Positions 1 to 8,488 of a stretch of 64,000 nucleotides of DNA are shown piece after piece. The stretch comes from an uncultured Alteromonadaceae bacterium. Its GTDB lineage: Bacteria; Pseudomonadota; Gammaproteobacteria; Enterobacterales; Alteromonadaceae. Below the pieces are notes generated by a model. The model did no database searches. It was not told the DNA's origin and saw only the letters and a list, made by a program, of their open reading frames with translations. Where the stretch lies: the NCBI GenBank assembly GCA_947503265.1, contig CANNDC010000001.1, positions 434,001 to 498,000 on the forward strand. The letters are read 5' to 3'. Made by a program: the position numbers and the translations under genes. Positions within the stretch are counted from its first letter, which is position 1; each line of letters begins with the position of its first letter.

Positions 1-523
1 AATGGTGCAGCAAGGATTTGATATTATAGCGCCTGTGCCTTCTTGCGTTTTGATGTTTAAGCAAGAATTACCGCTAATGTACCCAGATGATGAGCAAGTG
101 CAAGCTGTCAAAAATGCGTTTTTTGATCCCTTTGAATACTTATTTTTGCGACACAAAGAAGGGGAATTCAACACCGAGTTTAAACAAGACCTCGGCGAGG
201 TTGCCTATCACGTTGCGTGTCACTTACGAGTGCAAAATATTGGACTAAAAACACGAGATATTCTCTCGCTTATTCCTGAAACCAATATTCATGCTCAAGA
301 ACGTTGCTCAGGACACGATGGTACGTATGCGGTGAAAAAAGAAACGCGTGAAAAATCCATCAAAATCGCCCGGCCAATAGTGCGTAAACTGGACCAACTC
401 AAACCTGACTATCTAGCCAGTGATTGTCCAATGGCAACAACACATTTATCAAATTTATCTGAATCAGAGGCAGAACCTAGTCATCCAATGACCCTGTTAC
501 GTATGGCGTATGGTTTGAAGTGA
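1..523 (+). CDS. Fe-S oxidoreductase (GlpC/heterodisulfide-reductase-like), C-terminal part
   Basis: The left edge cuts this gene, so only about 174 C-terminal codons are visible. The frame is open from base 2, and the first Met there is probably internal. The visible part matches the C-terminal region of GlpC-like (Fe-S)-binding proteins: a Cys at VPSC near the start, a VACHLRVQN segment, then ERCSGHDGTY, SDCPMA and LRMAYG. In this family the CCG-type cysteine motifs bind an Fe-S cluster. The next gene is DUF3501, a known companion of these proteins. The redox partner and substrate are unknown. Confidence 0.75.
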   Translation, partial: MVQQGFDIIAPVPSCVLMFKQELPLMYPDDEQVQAVKNAFFDPFEYLFLRHKEGEFNTEFKQDLGEVAYHVACHLRVQNIGLKTRDILSLIPETNIHAQERCSGHDGTYAVKKETREKSIKIARPIVRKLDQLKPDYLASDCPMATTHLSNLSESEAEPSHPMTLLRMAYGLK

Positions 524-525
524 CT

Positions 526-545
526 TTAGGGGCTGTTGATCCTAG
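526..545 (+). repeat. Intergenic palindrome, copy 1 of TTAGGG-CTGTTGA-CCTA element
   Basis: The sequence TTAGGGGCTGTTGATCCTAG begins 3 bases after the TGA of the Fe-S gene. It resembles two further copies at 43605-43624 and 52600-52618, each just downstream of a stop codon and in the same sense orientation. This copy is the least perfect palindrome of the three. Confidence 0.5.
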
Positions 546-563
546 ATAAATTGGAGTAGTGAA

Positions 564-1163
564 ATGAACAAACTATCAAAAGAAAACTTAATGTCACTAG
601 AAGAATACGCGGAACATCGTGCCACTTTCAGGGCTGAGGTAATTGCCCATAAAAAAAATCGCCAGGTGGCTTTAGGCGAGGCAATTCGGATTTTGTTTGA
701 AGACAAAAAAACCATTCAATACCAGATTCAGGAAATGTTGAGAATCGAACGGATTTTCGAAAGAGCAGGAATTGAAGAAGAACTAGAAGCCTATAATCCA
801 TTAATTCCAGACGGTCAGAATCTTAAAGCAACTATGATGATCGAATATGACAATCCGGTTGAGCGAAAAGCAAAGCTAGCTGAGTTAATTGGTGTGGAAA
901 AAGTCACTTATATTCAAGTAGAAGGGTTTGATAAGGTTCACCCTATTGCAAATGAAGATATGGACAGGGAAACAGAAGAAAAGACCTCTTCCGTTCACTT
1001 TCTACGATTCGAATTTAGCGCTGACATGGTGATAGCTTGGACAAAAGGGGCAAGGGTTGTGGCTGGCATCGACCATACTCACTATCAGGTTGCCCCCGTT
1101 ACATTAACCGATAATGTTCACGCTAATTTGGCCATGGATTTTGACGTGCAAACTGCGCATTAA
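564..1163 (+). CDS. DUF3501 family protein
   Basis: This 199-residue protein of unknown function matches DUF3501, recognised from the LMSLEEYAEHRATFR start, the helical QYQIQEMLRIERIFE segment and the HFLRFEF and GIDHTHY blocks near the C-terminus. The family is usually encoded beside a rubrerythrin and a GlpC-like Fe-S protein, and an Fe-S protein lies 40 bp upstream here on the same strand. That suggests a shared oxidative-stress or redox role, which is inference only. No signal peptide or membrane segment is visible. The gene ends one base before the convergent folM stop. Confidence 0.8.
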   Translation: MNKLSKENLMSLEEYAEHRATFRAEVIAHKKNRQVALGEAIRILFEDKKTIQYQIQEMLRIERIFERAGIEEELEAYNPLIPDGQNLKATMMIEYDNPVERKAKLAELIGVEKVTYIQVEGFDKVHPIANEDMDRETEEKTSSVHFLRFEFSADMVIAWTKGARVVAGIDHTHYQVAPVTLTDNVHANLAMDFDVQTAH

Positions 1164-1871
1164 TTATTTCAAGTGACGCCCACCGTCCAAGTGTATAGTG
1201 CGGCCGGTGATGTATTCGCTGTTTAACAAGTAGTCCACAGCTGCAACGGCTTCTTTGGCGCCTGGGCAAGTCTCCAACAGAGATTTTTTCAGTGCTTTTT
1301 GTTTGTACTCTTGTGAATCATGCTCATTGAACATCACCAGAGCAGGGGCAATAGAATTCACTTTTACCTTAGGGGCATATTTAGTAGAAAAAGATAGGGT
1401 AAGGTTCTGCAAAGCAGCCTTGCTCGCCGCGTAGGCTATGTGCTTTTTACTACCTTTGTCTTGCACATAGTCGGTCATGTGAATGATATCCGCAACCTCT
1501 TCGCTATTGGTTAGCAAATCTTGGATAGCTAAATTGATTTGATAAGGCGCACTTGCATGAATTTGCATCATTCGACTGAAAATTTGTGCAGGCTCAGCAT
1601 CCGCTGATTCCCCAATCCAGTCGGAGGCGTTATGGATGATGGCGCGCAAGCTATGGACATTAGAGTGAATCCAATCGATAAAACCACCAACGCCTTGATC
1701 GCTGGAAAAGTCTGCCTGAACACAGCGAATTCCCTTTTCTTCTATGAGTGACAAACTGGTTCTTGGCGTTCGGTAGGTAATAATGACTTGGTAGCCGTCG
1801 GCATTTAGTTTTTCAGCAATCGCAAGACCTAATCGTTGTGCTCCACCGGTAATAATGACAGTCTTTTTCAA
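1164..1871 (-). CDS. folM: Dihydromonapterin reductase FolM (SDR family)
   Basis: This 235-residue short-chain dehydrogenase has the nucleotide-binding motif GGAQRLG at residues 9-15, an NAS at 81-83 and the catalytic YxxxK at Y147/K151 (YAASK). FolM reduces dihydromonapterin to tetrahydromonapterin and has weak dihydrofolate reductase activity. It is divergent from folE across a 206-bp gap, linking both to pterin metabolism. The C-terminal ITGRTIHLDGGRHL is typical of the family. No FolX is visible in the window. Confidence 0.88.
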   Translation of the reverse strand: MKKTVIITGGAQRLGLAIAEKLNADGYQVIITYRTPRTSLSLIEEKGIRCVQADFSSDQGVGGFIDWIHSNVHSLRAIIHNASDWIGESADAEPAQIFSRMMQIHASAPYQINLAIQDLLTNSEEVADIIHMTDYVQDKGSKKHIAYAASKAALQNLTLSFSTKYAPKVKVNSIAPALVMFNEHDSQEYKQKALKKSLLETCPGAKEAVAAVDYLLNSEYITGRTIHLDGGRHLK

Positions 1872-2077
1872 ACTTTTGTCCTATAATATGTTCATGAATT
1901 GGGTCTGTTGTAAAAGGCCATATCTAGTCAAAAAACGTCTTCGCATCCTGAACTGCATGGCAAAATTCAGCAGCTTCTAGTTGAATTATGACAATTGTGT
2001 GAAAAAGATCATTGTAAAACTAATCTTTTATCTACATATCGTGCGTATAAGAGTAAAAAGTAACGGAACTATCATTT

Positions 2078-2755
2078 ATGCTGAATAAACAAAAAGTTGT
2101 CGAAGTTTGTCCGGGGTTGTCTGAACAAGCCATTGCAGTGAGAGATGCTCTTGTCGAAAAAGGTCTGGAAACTCCTATGCAAGACAACGGCTTGGCCGAC
2201 ACTGAAAAACGCACTCGTATCCAAAGCGCAATGACAGACATAATGCAAACCCTAGGGTTAGATTTGCAAGACGACAGTTTGTCTGACACTCCCAAACGCA
2301 TTGCGAAAATGTATGTTGACGAAATATTCAGCGGTTTAGACTATCGACGTTTTCCAAAAATCACCACCATCGAAAACAAAATGCAGACTGATGAGATGGT
2401 ACAAGTGAGTGATATTAGTTTAACCAGTACTTGTGAGCATCATTTTGTCACTATCGACGGTACCGCGAAAGTAGCTTACATCCCAAACAAAACTGTTTTG
2501 GGCCTTTCAAAAATAAATCGCCTAGTGGATTTTTTCTCACAGCGACCGCAAGTGCAAGAACGACTCACACAACAGGTGCTGCTTGCTCTACAAACCATTG
2601 TGGGTACTGAAGATGTCGCTGTAACGATAAATGCCACTCACTATTGCGTGAAAGCGCGTGGAATAAGAGACAATACCTCGTACACCAAAACCAGTGCCAT
2701 AGGCGGTATTTTTAAATCAGATCGGCAGCTTAGAGCAGAATTTTTTAACGGTTAA
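2078..2755 (+). CDS. folE: GTP cyclohydrolase I
   Basis: The 225-residue cytosolic enzyme converts GTP to 7,8-dihydroneopterin triphosphate, the first step of folate and tetrahydromonapterin synthesis. It aligns by eye over almost its whole length with Escherichia coli FolE, including [43 protein letters not shown] and [11 protein letters not shown]. The zinc ligands C119, H122 and C190 are present. The N-terminal 35 residues are less conserved. It is divergent from folM, so the two may share a control region. Confidence 0.97.
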   Translation: MLNKQKVVEVCPGLSEQAIAVRDALVEKGLETPMQDNGLADTEKRTRIQSAMTDIMQTLGLDLQDDSLSDTPKRIAKMYVDEIFSGLDYRRFPKITTIENKMQTDEMVQVSDISLTSTCEHHFVTIDGTAKVAYIPNKTVLGLSKINRLVDFFSQRPQVQERLTQQVLLALQTIVGTEDVAVTINATHYCVKARGIRDNTSYTKTSAIGGIFKSDRQLRAEFFNG

Positions 2756-2873
2756 CATTTTGACGCTAACTTCATCACGTCCTAACTAAGGGCCATGGTT
2801 CTCTCCACGGTTTGTCATTTACAAACGCTACAAACATGGTAATTTTATCTATCCATTGAATTTAAGGGTAGTT

Positions 2874-3623
2874 ATGGCGAAGTGGCATCAGGGTAAAGTG
2901 GTTGAACGACTCGATTGGAATGATCATCTGTTCAGCCTTAAATTTTCTTGTGACGATTTTCCTGAATTCAAGGCCGGTCAATTTACTAAAATCGGTATAG
3001 AGCAATCCGACGGAAAAATCCTGTCACGCCCATATTCCTTAGTTAATAGTCCTGATAGCGAGTTGCTCGAAATCATTGCGGTGCCAGTTGAAGATGGCAG
3101 CTTGTCTCCAAAACTACATGAACTCAAAGCGGGCGACTCAGTACAAGTGATGTCTCCGGCTACAGGCTTTCTCATTCTTGACGAAGTACCTCAAAGCGAA
3201 ACTCTGTATTTAGTGGCTACTGGCACAGGAGTTGGCCCATTTATCTCTATTCTTGATAGTCCAGAGGTGTGGCAGAGTTATCCCGCAGTCGTATTAGTTT
3301 ATGGTGCCAGATATGCCAACGACCTCGCTTATCTGGATAAGATAGAAAAATGGCAAACAGAGCATGCTGGACGATTTACGTTTGTGCCCATTGTCAGTCG
3401 AGAAGATAGGCAAGGGACTCTCAAAGGACGTATTCCTGCACTTTTTCAGGGGCAACATATTCAGCAAAAAGTTGGTAAAGAGCTGAATGCTGAAACATCA
3501 CAAGTGATGTTGTGTGGAAATCCCGATATGATTCAAGAAACCATTGAAGTGTTGGAAGGGTTTGGCTTGAAGAAGCATCTTAGACGATCACCTGGACAGA
3601 TTAGTATGGAGCGATATTGGTAA
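2874..3623 (+). CDS. fpr: Ferredoxin/flavodoxin-NADP+ reductase
   Basis: This 249-residue FAD enzyme moves electrons between NADPH and ferredoxin or flavodoxin. The ATG at 2874 is chosen because AAGGG lies 5 bases upstream and the product then starts like E. coli Fpr (MAKWHQGKV); an in-frame TTG at 2856 is less likely. Visible motifs are the FAD-binding RPYSLVNSP, the NADP-binding ATGTGVGPFISIL, MLCGNPDM, and the C-terminal HLRRSPGQ...YW with its terminal aromatic residue. The next gene starts directly after its stop codon. Confidence 0.95.
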   Translation: MAKWHQGKVVERLDWNDHLFSLKFSCDDFPEFKAGQFTKIGIEQSDGKILSRPYSLVNSPDSELLEIIAVPVEDGSLSPKLHELKAGDSVQVMSPATGFLILDEVPQSETLYLVATGTGVGPFISILDSPEVWQSYPAVVLVYGARYANDLAYLDKIEKWQTEHAGRFTFVPIVSREDRQGTLKGRIPALFQGQHIQQKVGKELNAETSQVMLCGNPDMIQETIEVLEGFGLKKHLRRSPGQISMERYW

Positions 3624-4793
3624 ATGAGTAGTCGTTTTTTAGTCGTATGCAGCTTTATTTTTACCCTTGCCGCTTGTGTGCAAACACCAATTTCAGAGGA
3701 AATAGTAACTGATACGCAAGTGATTGAAGCGCCAGATTGGCGCATTGCCGACCTCCCAATGTATGAGGTTGTTGCACCCCAAGATATTTTTTATCTAACA
3801 GATGCACAAACAAAAGACTTCCTTAATTACTATCACGCTCCAGCCAATGCTGCTGAAGGTGGGCATAAGCGACTTTATAATTATTTAGAAAATATTCTCA
3901 GTAATTTCAATTACAAAGGTGAAACCTATACTTCAACAGAAGCCCTTGAAAACCTCTCAGGCAATTGCTTATCTCTAGCCATTCTTACTACATCCCTTGC
4001 TAAGCTTGTTGACATAGAAGTGCGTTATCAAAGAGTTAATGCGGCACCAATTTATCAGCGTTTTCATAACGTGATGACGCTTTCATCTCACGTCAGAACC
4101 CATGTGTATGAACCCTATTACGAGGTCAAAGAACATGAACTGGTGTTGATAAAATCAAAATTGGTGATCGACTATTTCCCTCAAAATGGCAATGTGGGTG
4201 GCGATATCATTAGCTACGAAGATTTTGTGTCCATGTATTATCAGAATCTAGCAGGCGATGCATTGGTGAAGGAAGACTATGCAACCGCGTACTCTATGTT
4301 GGCCGCAGCCATGAATGTAAATGATAAAAATGCTGAGACACTTAATACATTGGCGGTTATTCACAAAGCATTAGGTAATACAGATATTGCAGAAGCGATT
4401 TATCGTTATGTTCTTATGCATGATTCAGCATCGGTAAACGTGTTGAGTAATTATATCGTTCTACTAGAAAGTCAAAATAGAACATCAGAGCTGTCACAAA
4501 TCCAACAGCAACTTGATAGTGTCAAGGATGACAATCCTTACAGATGGTTTGATATCGCTAATCGCCAATATGCGAAGCAAAATTACAGCATTGCCTTGAA
4601 ATATTTTAAGCGTTCAATCGAGGTGGCACCTTATCTTCATGAAGGCTACTTTGGTTTAGCTAAAACCTATCACAAAATAGGCTTACCAGAACAAGCCAAA
4701 GAATCCATGCAAAAAGCAGCTAAGCTGGCGCATACGCCTGAAGAGGAATATCTATACCAAGCCAAATTGAGAGTATTGGAAAACGAAAATTAA
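3624..4793 (+). CDS. Lipoprotein with transglutaminase-like domain and TPR repeats
   Basis: This 389-residue protein begins with a lipoprotein signal (LAAC, lipidated Cys at 18). Residues of about 80-200 look like a transglutaminase-like fold, with Cys in LSGNCLSLAIL and His in RFHNVMTL. From about residue 205 there are tetratricopeptide helices (LAGDALVKEDYATAYSMLAAA, AETLNTLAVIHKALG, and ALKYFKRSIEVAP further on). The ATG directly follows the fpr stop, suggesting co-transcription. The role is unknown; the layout suits a periplasmic scaffold or cysteine peptidase. It overlaps the convergent 118-residue gene by 4 bp. Confidence 0.75.
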   Translation: MSSRFLVVCSFIFTLAACVQTPISEEIVTDTQVIEAPDWRIADLPMYEVVAPQDIFYLTDAQTKDFLNYYHAPANAAEGGHKRLYNYLENILSNFNYKGETYTSTEALENLSGNCLSLAILTTSLAKLVDIEVRYQRVNAAPIYQRFHNVMTLSSHVRTHVYEPYYEVKEHELVLIKSKLVIDYFPQNGNVGGDIISYEDFVSMYYQNLAGDALVKEDYATAYSMLAAAMNVNDKNAETLNTLAVIHKALGNTDIAEAIYRYVLMHDSASVNVLSNYIVLLESQNRTSELSQIQQQLDSVKDDNPYRWFDIANRQYAKQNYSIALKYFKRSIEVAPYLHEGYFGLAKTYHKIGLPEQAKESMQKAAKLAHTPEEEYLYQAKLRVLENEN

Positions 4794-5146
4794 TTTAGCT
4801 GCAAGCGAACTAATGCCGCGTCTCTCTCCAATACATCTACCAACGGAATAAAGCCCGCAGGTGTTGACAGATTGACAAACCCACTGGCTAATTCAACTAA
4901 CACATCACCATACAAACTGGCTCTTTCAGGCGGTGGGTTATAGTCAACCGACATGTTATCGACATTGACCCAAGCAGATGGGCCGCCTGTCGCTGCAAAA
5001 GCGATATCTAATTCTGAATGTTTAACACTGGTTGCCAGCTGATATTTGGCAAGATTAGACATCACTAGCGAAACGAGGCCTCGCTCGTTTTCAGTCTCAG
5101 ACATCAAGTATTGAAGGTCTTTATCAGCATGAAATACATGTATCAT
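4790..5146 (-). CDS. Conserved-looking hypothetical protein, 118 aa
   Basis: I do not recognise this protein. It has no signal peptide, transmembrane segment or cysteine. Hydrophobic beta-like segments alternate with charged ones, including SELDIAFAATGGPSAWVNV. The ATG at 5146 follows an AGAGAG sequence, a plausible ribosome-binding site. It lies 32 bp downstream of the zinc-ribbon gene on the same strand, so the two may form one transcript. The 3' end overlaps the convergent lipoprotein gene by 4 bp. Confidence 0.6.
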   Translation of the reverse strand: MIHVFHADKDLQYLMSETENERGLVSLVMSNLAKYQLATSVKHSELDIAFAATGGPSAWVNVDNMSVDYNPPPERASLYGDVLVELASGFVNLSTPAGFIPLVDVLERDAALVRLQLN

Positions 5147-5178
5147 GATTTACTCTCTCTGCAACTTAATATCATTTA

Positions 5179-5364
5179 CTAATCGCTTACGACAGCATTC
5201 CGTTTACCATTTATGCCCTCAGCAACAATGATTTCGAATTGCGAAAAACAAGACGAACATCGCACTTTTATCTCCGTGTTTTGTTGTTCATTCTCTGCAT
5301 GTGAATAACTGTTTGAAACTAAACAGTGTGGGCACAAATATTCAAGATCAACGCTCTTATTCAT
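5179..5364 (-). CDS. Small zinc-ribbon protein, 61 aa
   Basis: This short protein carries two CxxC pairs (YLCPHCLVSN and VRCSSCFSQF) about 23 residues apart, the usual spacing of a zinc ribbon that binds one Zn2+. A good ribosome-binding site (AAAGGA) lies 8 bases before the ATG at 5364, which supports translation. It precedes the 118-residue gene at 4790-5146. The partner is unknown; such ribbons bind nucleic acid or proteins. Confidence 0.65.
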   Translation of the reverse strand: MNKSVDLEYLCPHCLVSNSYSHAENEQQNTEIKVRCSSCFSQFEIIVAEGINGKRNAVVSD

Positions 5365-5773
5365 GATTAAAATCCTTTTATCATCATTGGGAAAACTCTT
5401 TTAACTTATTAACAATATATTAGAAATATGACAGAAACACTAAAGTGCCTCTGTTATTTTGTACCATTACGGAATTGTTGCAAGTAAATTTTTTACCCAA
5501 AACCGATAATATGTGTCCGCGATACGATGTAAATAGTTTTGAATACACCAAAGCCATCAAGTTAGAGCGTTATGAAAGCTAGGCACAATATCAAATGCTT
5601 TTCCGCTTCGCTACACCGCCTGTTAAGTGCATTTCCTTTAGAGACCAGCAAAGGTTTAGGCAGGAACAAGCAGGCTCTATTGTCATGGTTTCAGAAGATG
5701 CCATTGTAATTGTTGTAGAGCTAGGGCAGCATGTTTTGAACAAGTTTAATAATTCAAATAAGGACTATGATTC
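5365..5773. other. Intergenic region, 409 bp, no supported gene
   Basis: This AT-rich gap separates the zinc-ribbon gene (leftward) from the LysE-type exporter (rightward), so it should hold two divergent promoters. One 69-codon open frame at 5595-5804 overlaps the exporter start, has no ribosome-binding site and resembles nothing I know. I see no repeat or RNA structure. Confidence 0.5.
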
Positions 5774-6412
5774 ATGGGATATTTTGAATTGGATGCGTTA
5801 CTAACTTTTATGCTTGCTTCATTGCTGTTGAGTGTTTCTCCTGGCCCTTCAAATTTATATATTATGGCACGCACAATCAATGCAGGGCAGGCGTCTGGGG
5901 TAAGTGCAGCAAGCGGAATGGCATTAGGTTCAATGACATTTGTTTTATTGACGGCTTTTGGCTTAGCCACCGTTTTTAGTTATTCTGCTGTCGCATTTAC
6001 GACGTTAAAACTAGTTGGTGCTGGCTATTTAATCTATCTCGGCTATCAAACATTCCGACAGGCTCACGACGTCCAAATTAAACAAAACAAATTAAACAGA
6101 ATGACACCTTCTAAGGTGTTTCTACAGAGTATAATTGTCGAGTTAACCAATCCCAAAACAGCATTGTTTTTCCTCGCTTTTTTACCGCAATTTGTCAATC
6201 TAGAGGCTGGTAGTGTAGCGGTTCAGCTAATGGTTTTAGGGATTATCTATACCAGTATCGCATTTACCAGCGATTTAGTTGTTGTGGTGACATCTAATCA
6301 ATTGGGTAAACTTCTGGCAACAAATCCGATACTCGTTCAGGTTCAAGATTATCTTTCGGGCACTATATTGGTTGGGCTTGGAGCGTTAATCGCCTATGAA
6401 GAAGTCGGATAA
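5774..6412 (+). CDS. LysE/RhtB family amino-acid exporter
   Basis: The 212-residue inner-membrane protein has the LysE/RhtB signature near the N-terminus (SVSPGPSNLYIMART) and the family feature VELTNPKTALFFLAFLPQFV at about 120-139. About six hydrophobic helices are visible. The family exports amino acids such as homoserine, threonine or lysine; the substrate cannot be assigned here. AAGGA a few bases upstream of the ATG at 5774 supports the start. Confidence 0.9.
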   Translation: MGYFELDALLTFMLASLLLSVSPGPSNLYIMARTINAGQASGVSAASGMALGSMTFVLLTAFGLATVFSYSAVAFTTLKLVGAGYLIYLGYQTFRQAHDVQIKQNKLNRMTPSKVFLQSIIVELTNPKTALFFLAFLPQFVNLEAGSVAVQLMVLGIIYTSIAFTSDLVVVVTSNQLGKLLATNPILVQVQDYLSGTILVGLGALIAYEEVG

Positions 6413-6512
6413 CCGCTATTTAGGATAATAGATTGGATGAAAGAATAGTCTTACAATACCTGTCTCTGATCGACAATCTTTCCACTACATTGCGACTAGC
6501 AGGAGTTAGATC

Positions 6513-6839
6513 TTGGTCACTATCTTAAAAAACTGGCATATGGTGTATTTATTTGGTTTGCCAAATGGTTCCAATATGCAGCAACGATGGGGTCGAGTTA
6601 TAACCGGTGAAGTGGTTATGAATGGTGATGCGTCTATCAAACCTGGAGACAAAATTTGCTCTGATCCTGTTCTTCGTTCACCCGGCGATTTAGTGCACAC
6701 GCGAACAGGCAAAGTTTACTCTTTGTTTGGCCAGGGACACACCCTTGAATTGCCAGTTACTGTGTTAGATGAACTTAGGAAAGGGGTTTCACCCACAGTG
6801 TTAAATGAAACTGTGGGTGAAGACTGGAGAGACAATTAG
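6513..6839 (+). CDS. Hypothetical protein, 108 aa, TTG start
   Basis: I cannot assign a function. Translation probably starts at TTG 6513, because AGGAG lies 7 bases upstream and no in-frame ATG has a better site. The protein is soluble and beta-rich, with a WGRVITGEVVMNGDASIKPGDKI block and a C-terminal SPTVLNETVGEDW. No signal peptide or cysteine cluster is seen; one cysteine lies in the middle. It overlaps the 3' end of the convergent ndh by 4 bp. Confidence 0.55.
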   Translation: MVTILKNWHMVYLFGLPNGSNMQQRWGRVITGEVVMNGDASIKPGDKICSDPVLRSPGDLVHTRTGKVYSLFGQGHTLELPVTVLDELRKGVSPTVLNETVGEDWRDN

Positions 6840-8128
6840 TGGAGCTTTAATTTAGGCCCAACTATGTTTCCTACCTTGCGACTCAGTAATACAAAAATGC
6901 CTTTTAGCGGCCCATGTACTGCAAATTGGTGCATGTTGTATAAAGAAATATAGACGAATCTCGCTAATCGTCCTTCAATAAACATACTACTATTCACCAA
7001 GCTTCCCATTAAACTGCCAACCGTGCTGTATTTACTCAAATGGACTAGAGAACCATAATCAACATATTCATACTTTTTAAGTGGTTGGTTGTTAAAAGTA
7101 TTCCTAATATTCTTTGCCGCAGTGCTCGCCATTTGGTGTGCAGACTGCGCCCGTGGTGGAACCCATTTGCCGTTTTCTTGCATGAACCCACAGCAATCGC
7201 CAATCACGTAAATATGTTCATCGATGCTGCTTTGCAAATACGGATTAACCAATATTTGTTGTGCTCGGTTTACTTCAAATATCTCAAGCTGTCGCAAGAA
7301 GTCGGGAGCCTTGACACCAGCAGCCCAAACCATCAAATCAGCTTCGAGCAGTTCATCATCAGCGGTAACAAACCCCTCTTTTTGTGCTTTGGCAACACGA
7401 GTCCCCTCCAACACCTTAACGCCCAATTTACTTAATGCATGACGAGCTGAATTAGCAATGCGTTCAGGAAGCGCTGGTAAAATGCGCTCTCCCGCTTCAA
7501 TGATGGAAATTTGAATACGTTTTGCCGACATATTCGGCATACCATAAGATTTGGCTAAGTTGGCGACATGATATAACTGTGCCGCTAATTCTGTGCCGGT
7601 AGCACCACCACCTACAATGGCAACTTTGAGGGCTTTGTTTTCAACAGACGACTGATTAATTCGCAATAACTGATTAAGCAGCGCCTTATGAAAACGCTCT
7701 GCTTGGGTCAGAGAATCTAAGAAAAAACTGTGTTCAGCAACACCCGGTGTGCCAAAGTCATTGCTGACACTACCAATGGCTAGTACCAGATAATCGAAGT
7801 CAATTTTTCGTTGCGGAAGTAATAGCTCACCTTGGTCATCGTAAATTGGGTCCAGCTCAATAAATTTCTGTTTGGCATCGATATTATTCAAAGTGCCTAA
7901 CTGAAATTCATAATTGTTCCTTGCAGCATGAATGCGATATTCAACGCCATCAGAATTTTTATCGATTACCCCTGCGGCCACTTCATGTAAAAGTGGTTTC
8001 CACACATGGGTTTGACTTCTGTCGACAAGGACGATTTCAGCTTCTTTCTTTTTGCCAAGGGTTTTACTTAACTTACTGACTAATTCTAAGCCGCCCGCTC
8101 CTCCACCTACTACTACAATTTTTTGCAT
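6836..8128 (-). CDS. ndh: Type II NADH:quinone oxidoreductase
   Basis: This 430-residue flavoprotein has the N-terminal FAD-binding GGGAGGLEL at residues 8-16, a second Rossmann motif VAIVGGGATGTELA near 170, and the YVIGDCCGF motif that closes the FAD site. It matches NDH-2, which oxidises NADH and reduces quinone at the inner membrane without pumping protons. The C-terminal 60 residues contain the amphipathic, membrane-facing region expected for the family. It is a monocistronic gene, convergent with the 108-residue gene. Confidence 0.93.
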   Translation of the reverse strand: MQKIVVVGGGAGGLELVSKLSKTLGKKKEAEIVLVDRSQTHVWKPLLHEVAAGVIDKNSDGVEYRIHAARNNYEFQLGTLNNIDAKQKFIELDPIYDDQGELLLPQRKIDFDYLVLAIGSVSNDFGTPGVAEHSFFLDSLTQAERFHKALLNQLLRINQSSVENKALKVAIVGGGATGTELAAQLYHVANLAKSYGMPNMSAKRIQISIIEAGERILPALPERIANSARHALSKLGVKVLEGTRVAKAQKEGFVTADDELLEADLMVWAAGVKAPDFLRQLEIFEVNRAQQILVNPYLQSSIDEHIYVIGDCCGFMQENGKWVPPRAQSAHQMASTAAKNIRNTFNNQPLKKYEYVDYGSLVHLSKYSTVGSLMGSLVNSSMFIEGRLARFVYISLYNMHQFAVHGPLKGIFVLLSRKVGNIVGPKLKLH

Positions 8129-8488
8129 GGTCTTTCCTAATTTTAAAATGAATTTGGGGAGCTAAGCCGACAAGAAGATGCGTCAATTTTAATAATTGAT
8201 ATGGAAGTGAAGTAGAAAAATGAGAATACTCGTTCATGAGACTCTGTTCACAAAGGTCGAGCTAGTTAGCAATGATGCCGATCATGCACAAAGACACCAT
8301 GAGTGTCTAGGGCATTAGGCAAATAGGTCGATAAAAAACCGTTTTTAATGCATTTATATTCACTTAAATTACATAATAATTCATATTTAACATTTTTTGT
8401 TAACAAGTTATGCATTAACTACACTGCGACACTAGCCAATAAAACGGTTCTCTGTCGATCTATACAGTTGATTTGCTTTCGTCTAGCG
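8129..8488. other. Intergenic region, 360 bp
   Basis: The stretch lies between the ndh start and the 3' end of the GH13 gene, both leftward, so it should contain the ndh promoter. It is AT-rich from about 8330 to 8420. I see no convincing small gene, RNA or strong hairpin. Confidence 0.45.

Noticed and set aside
1872-2077. GGGTCTGTTG in the folM-folE gap as a fourth palindrome copy
   Set aside because: The second arm is missing and the place, upstream of genes, does not fit the other three copies.
5595-5804. 69-codon open frame ahead of the LysE-type gene
   Set aside because: It has no ribosome-binding site, overlaps the exporter start, and its sequence is unlike any protein I know.
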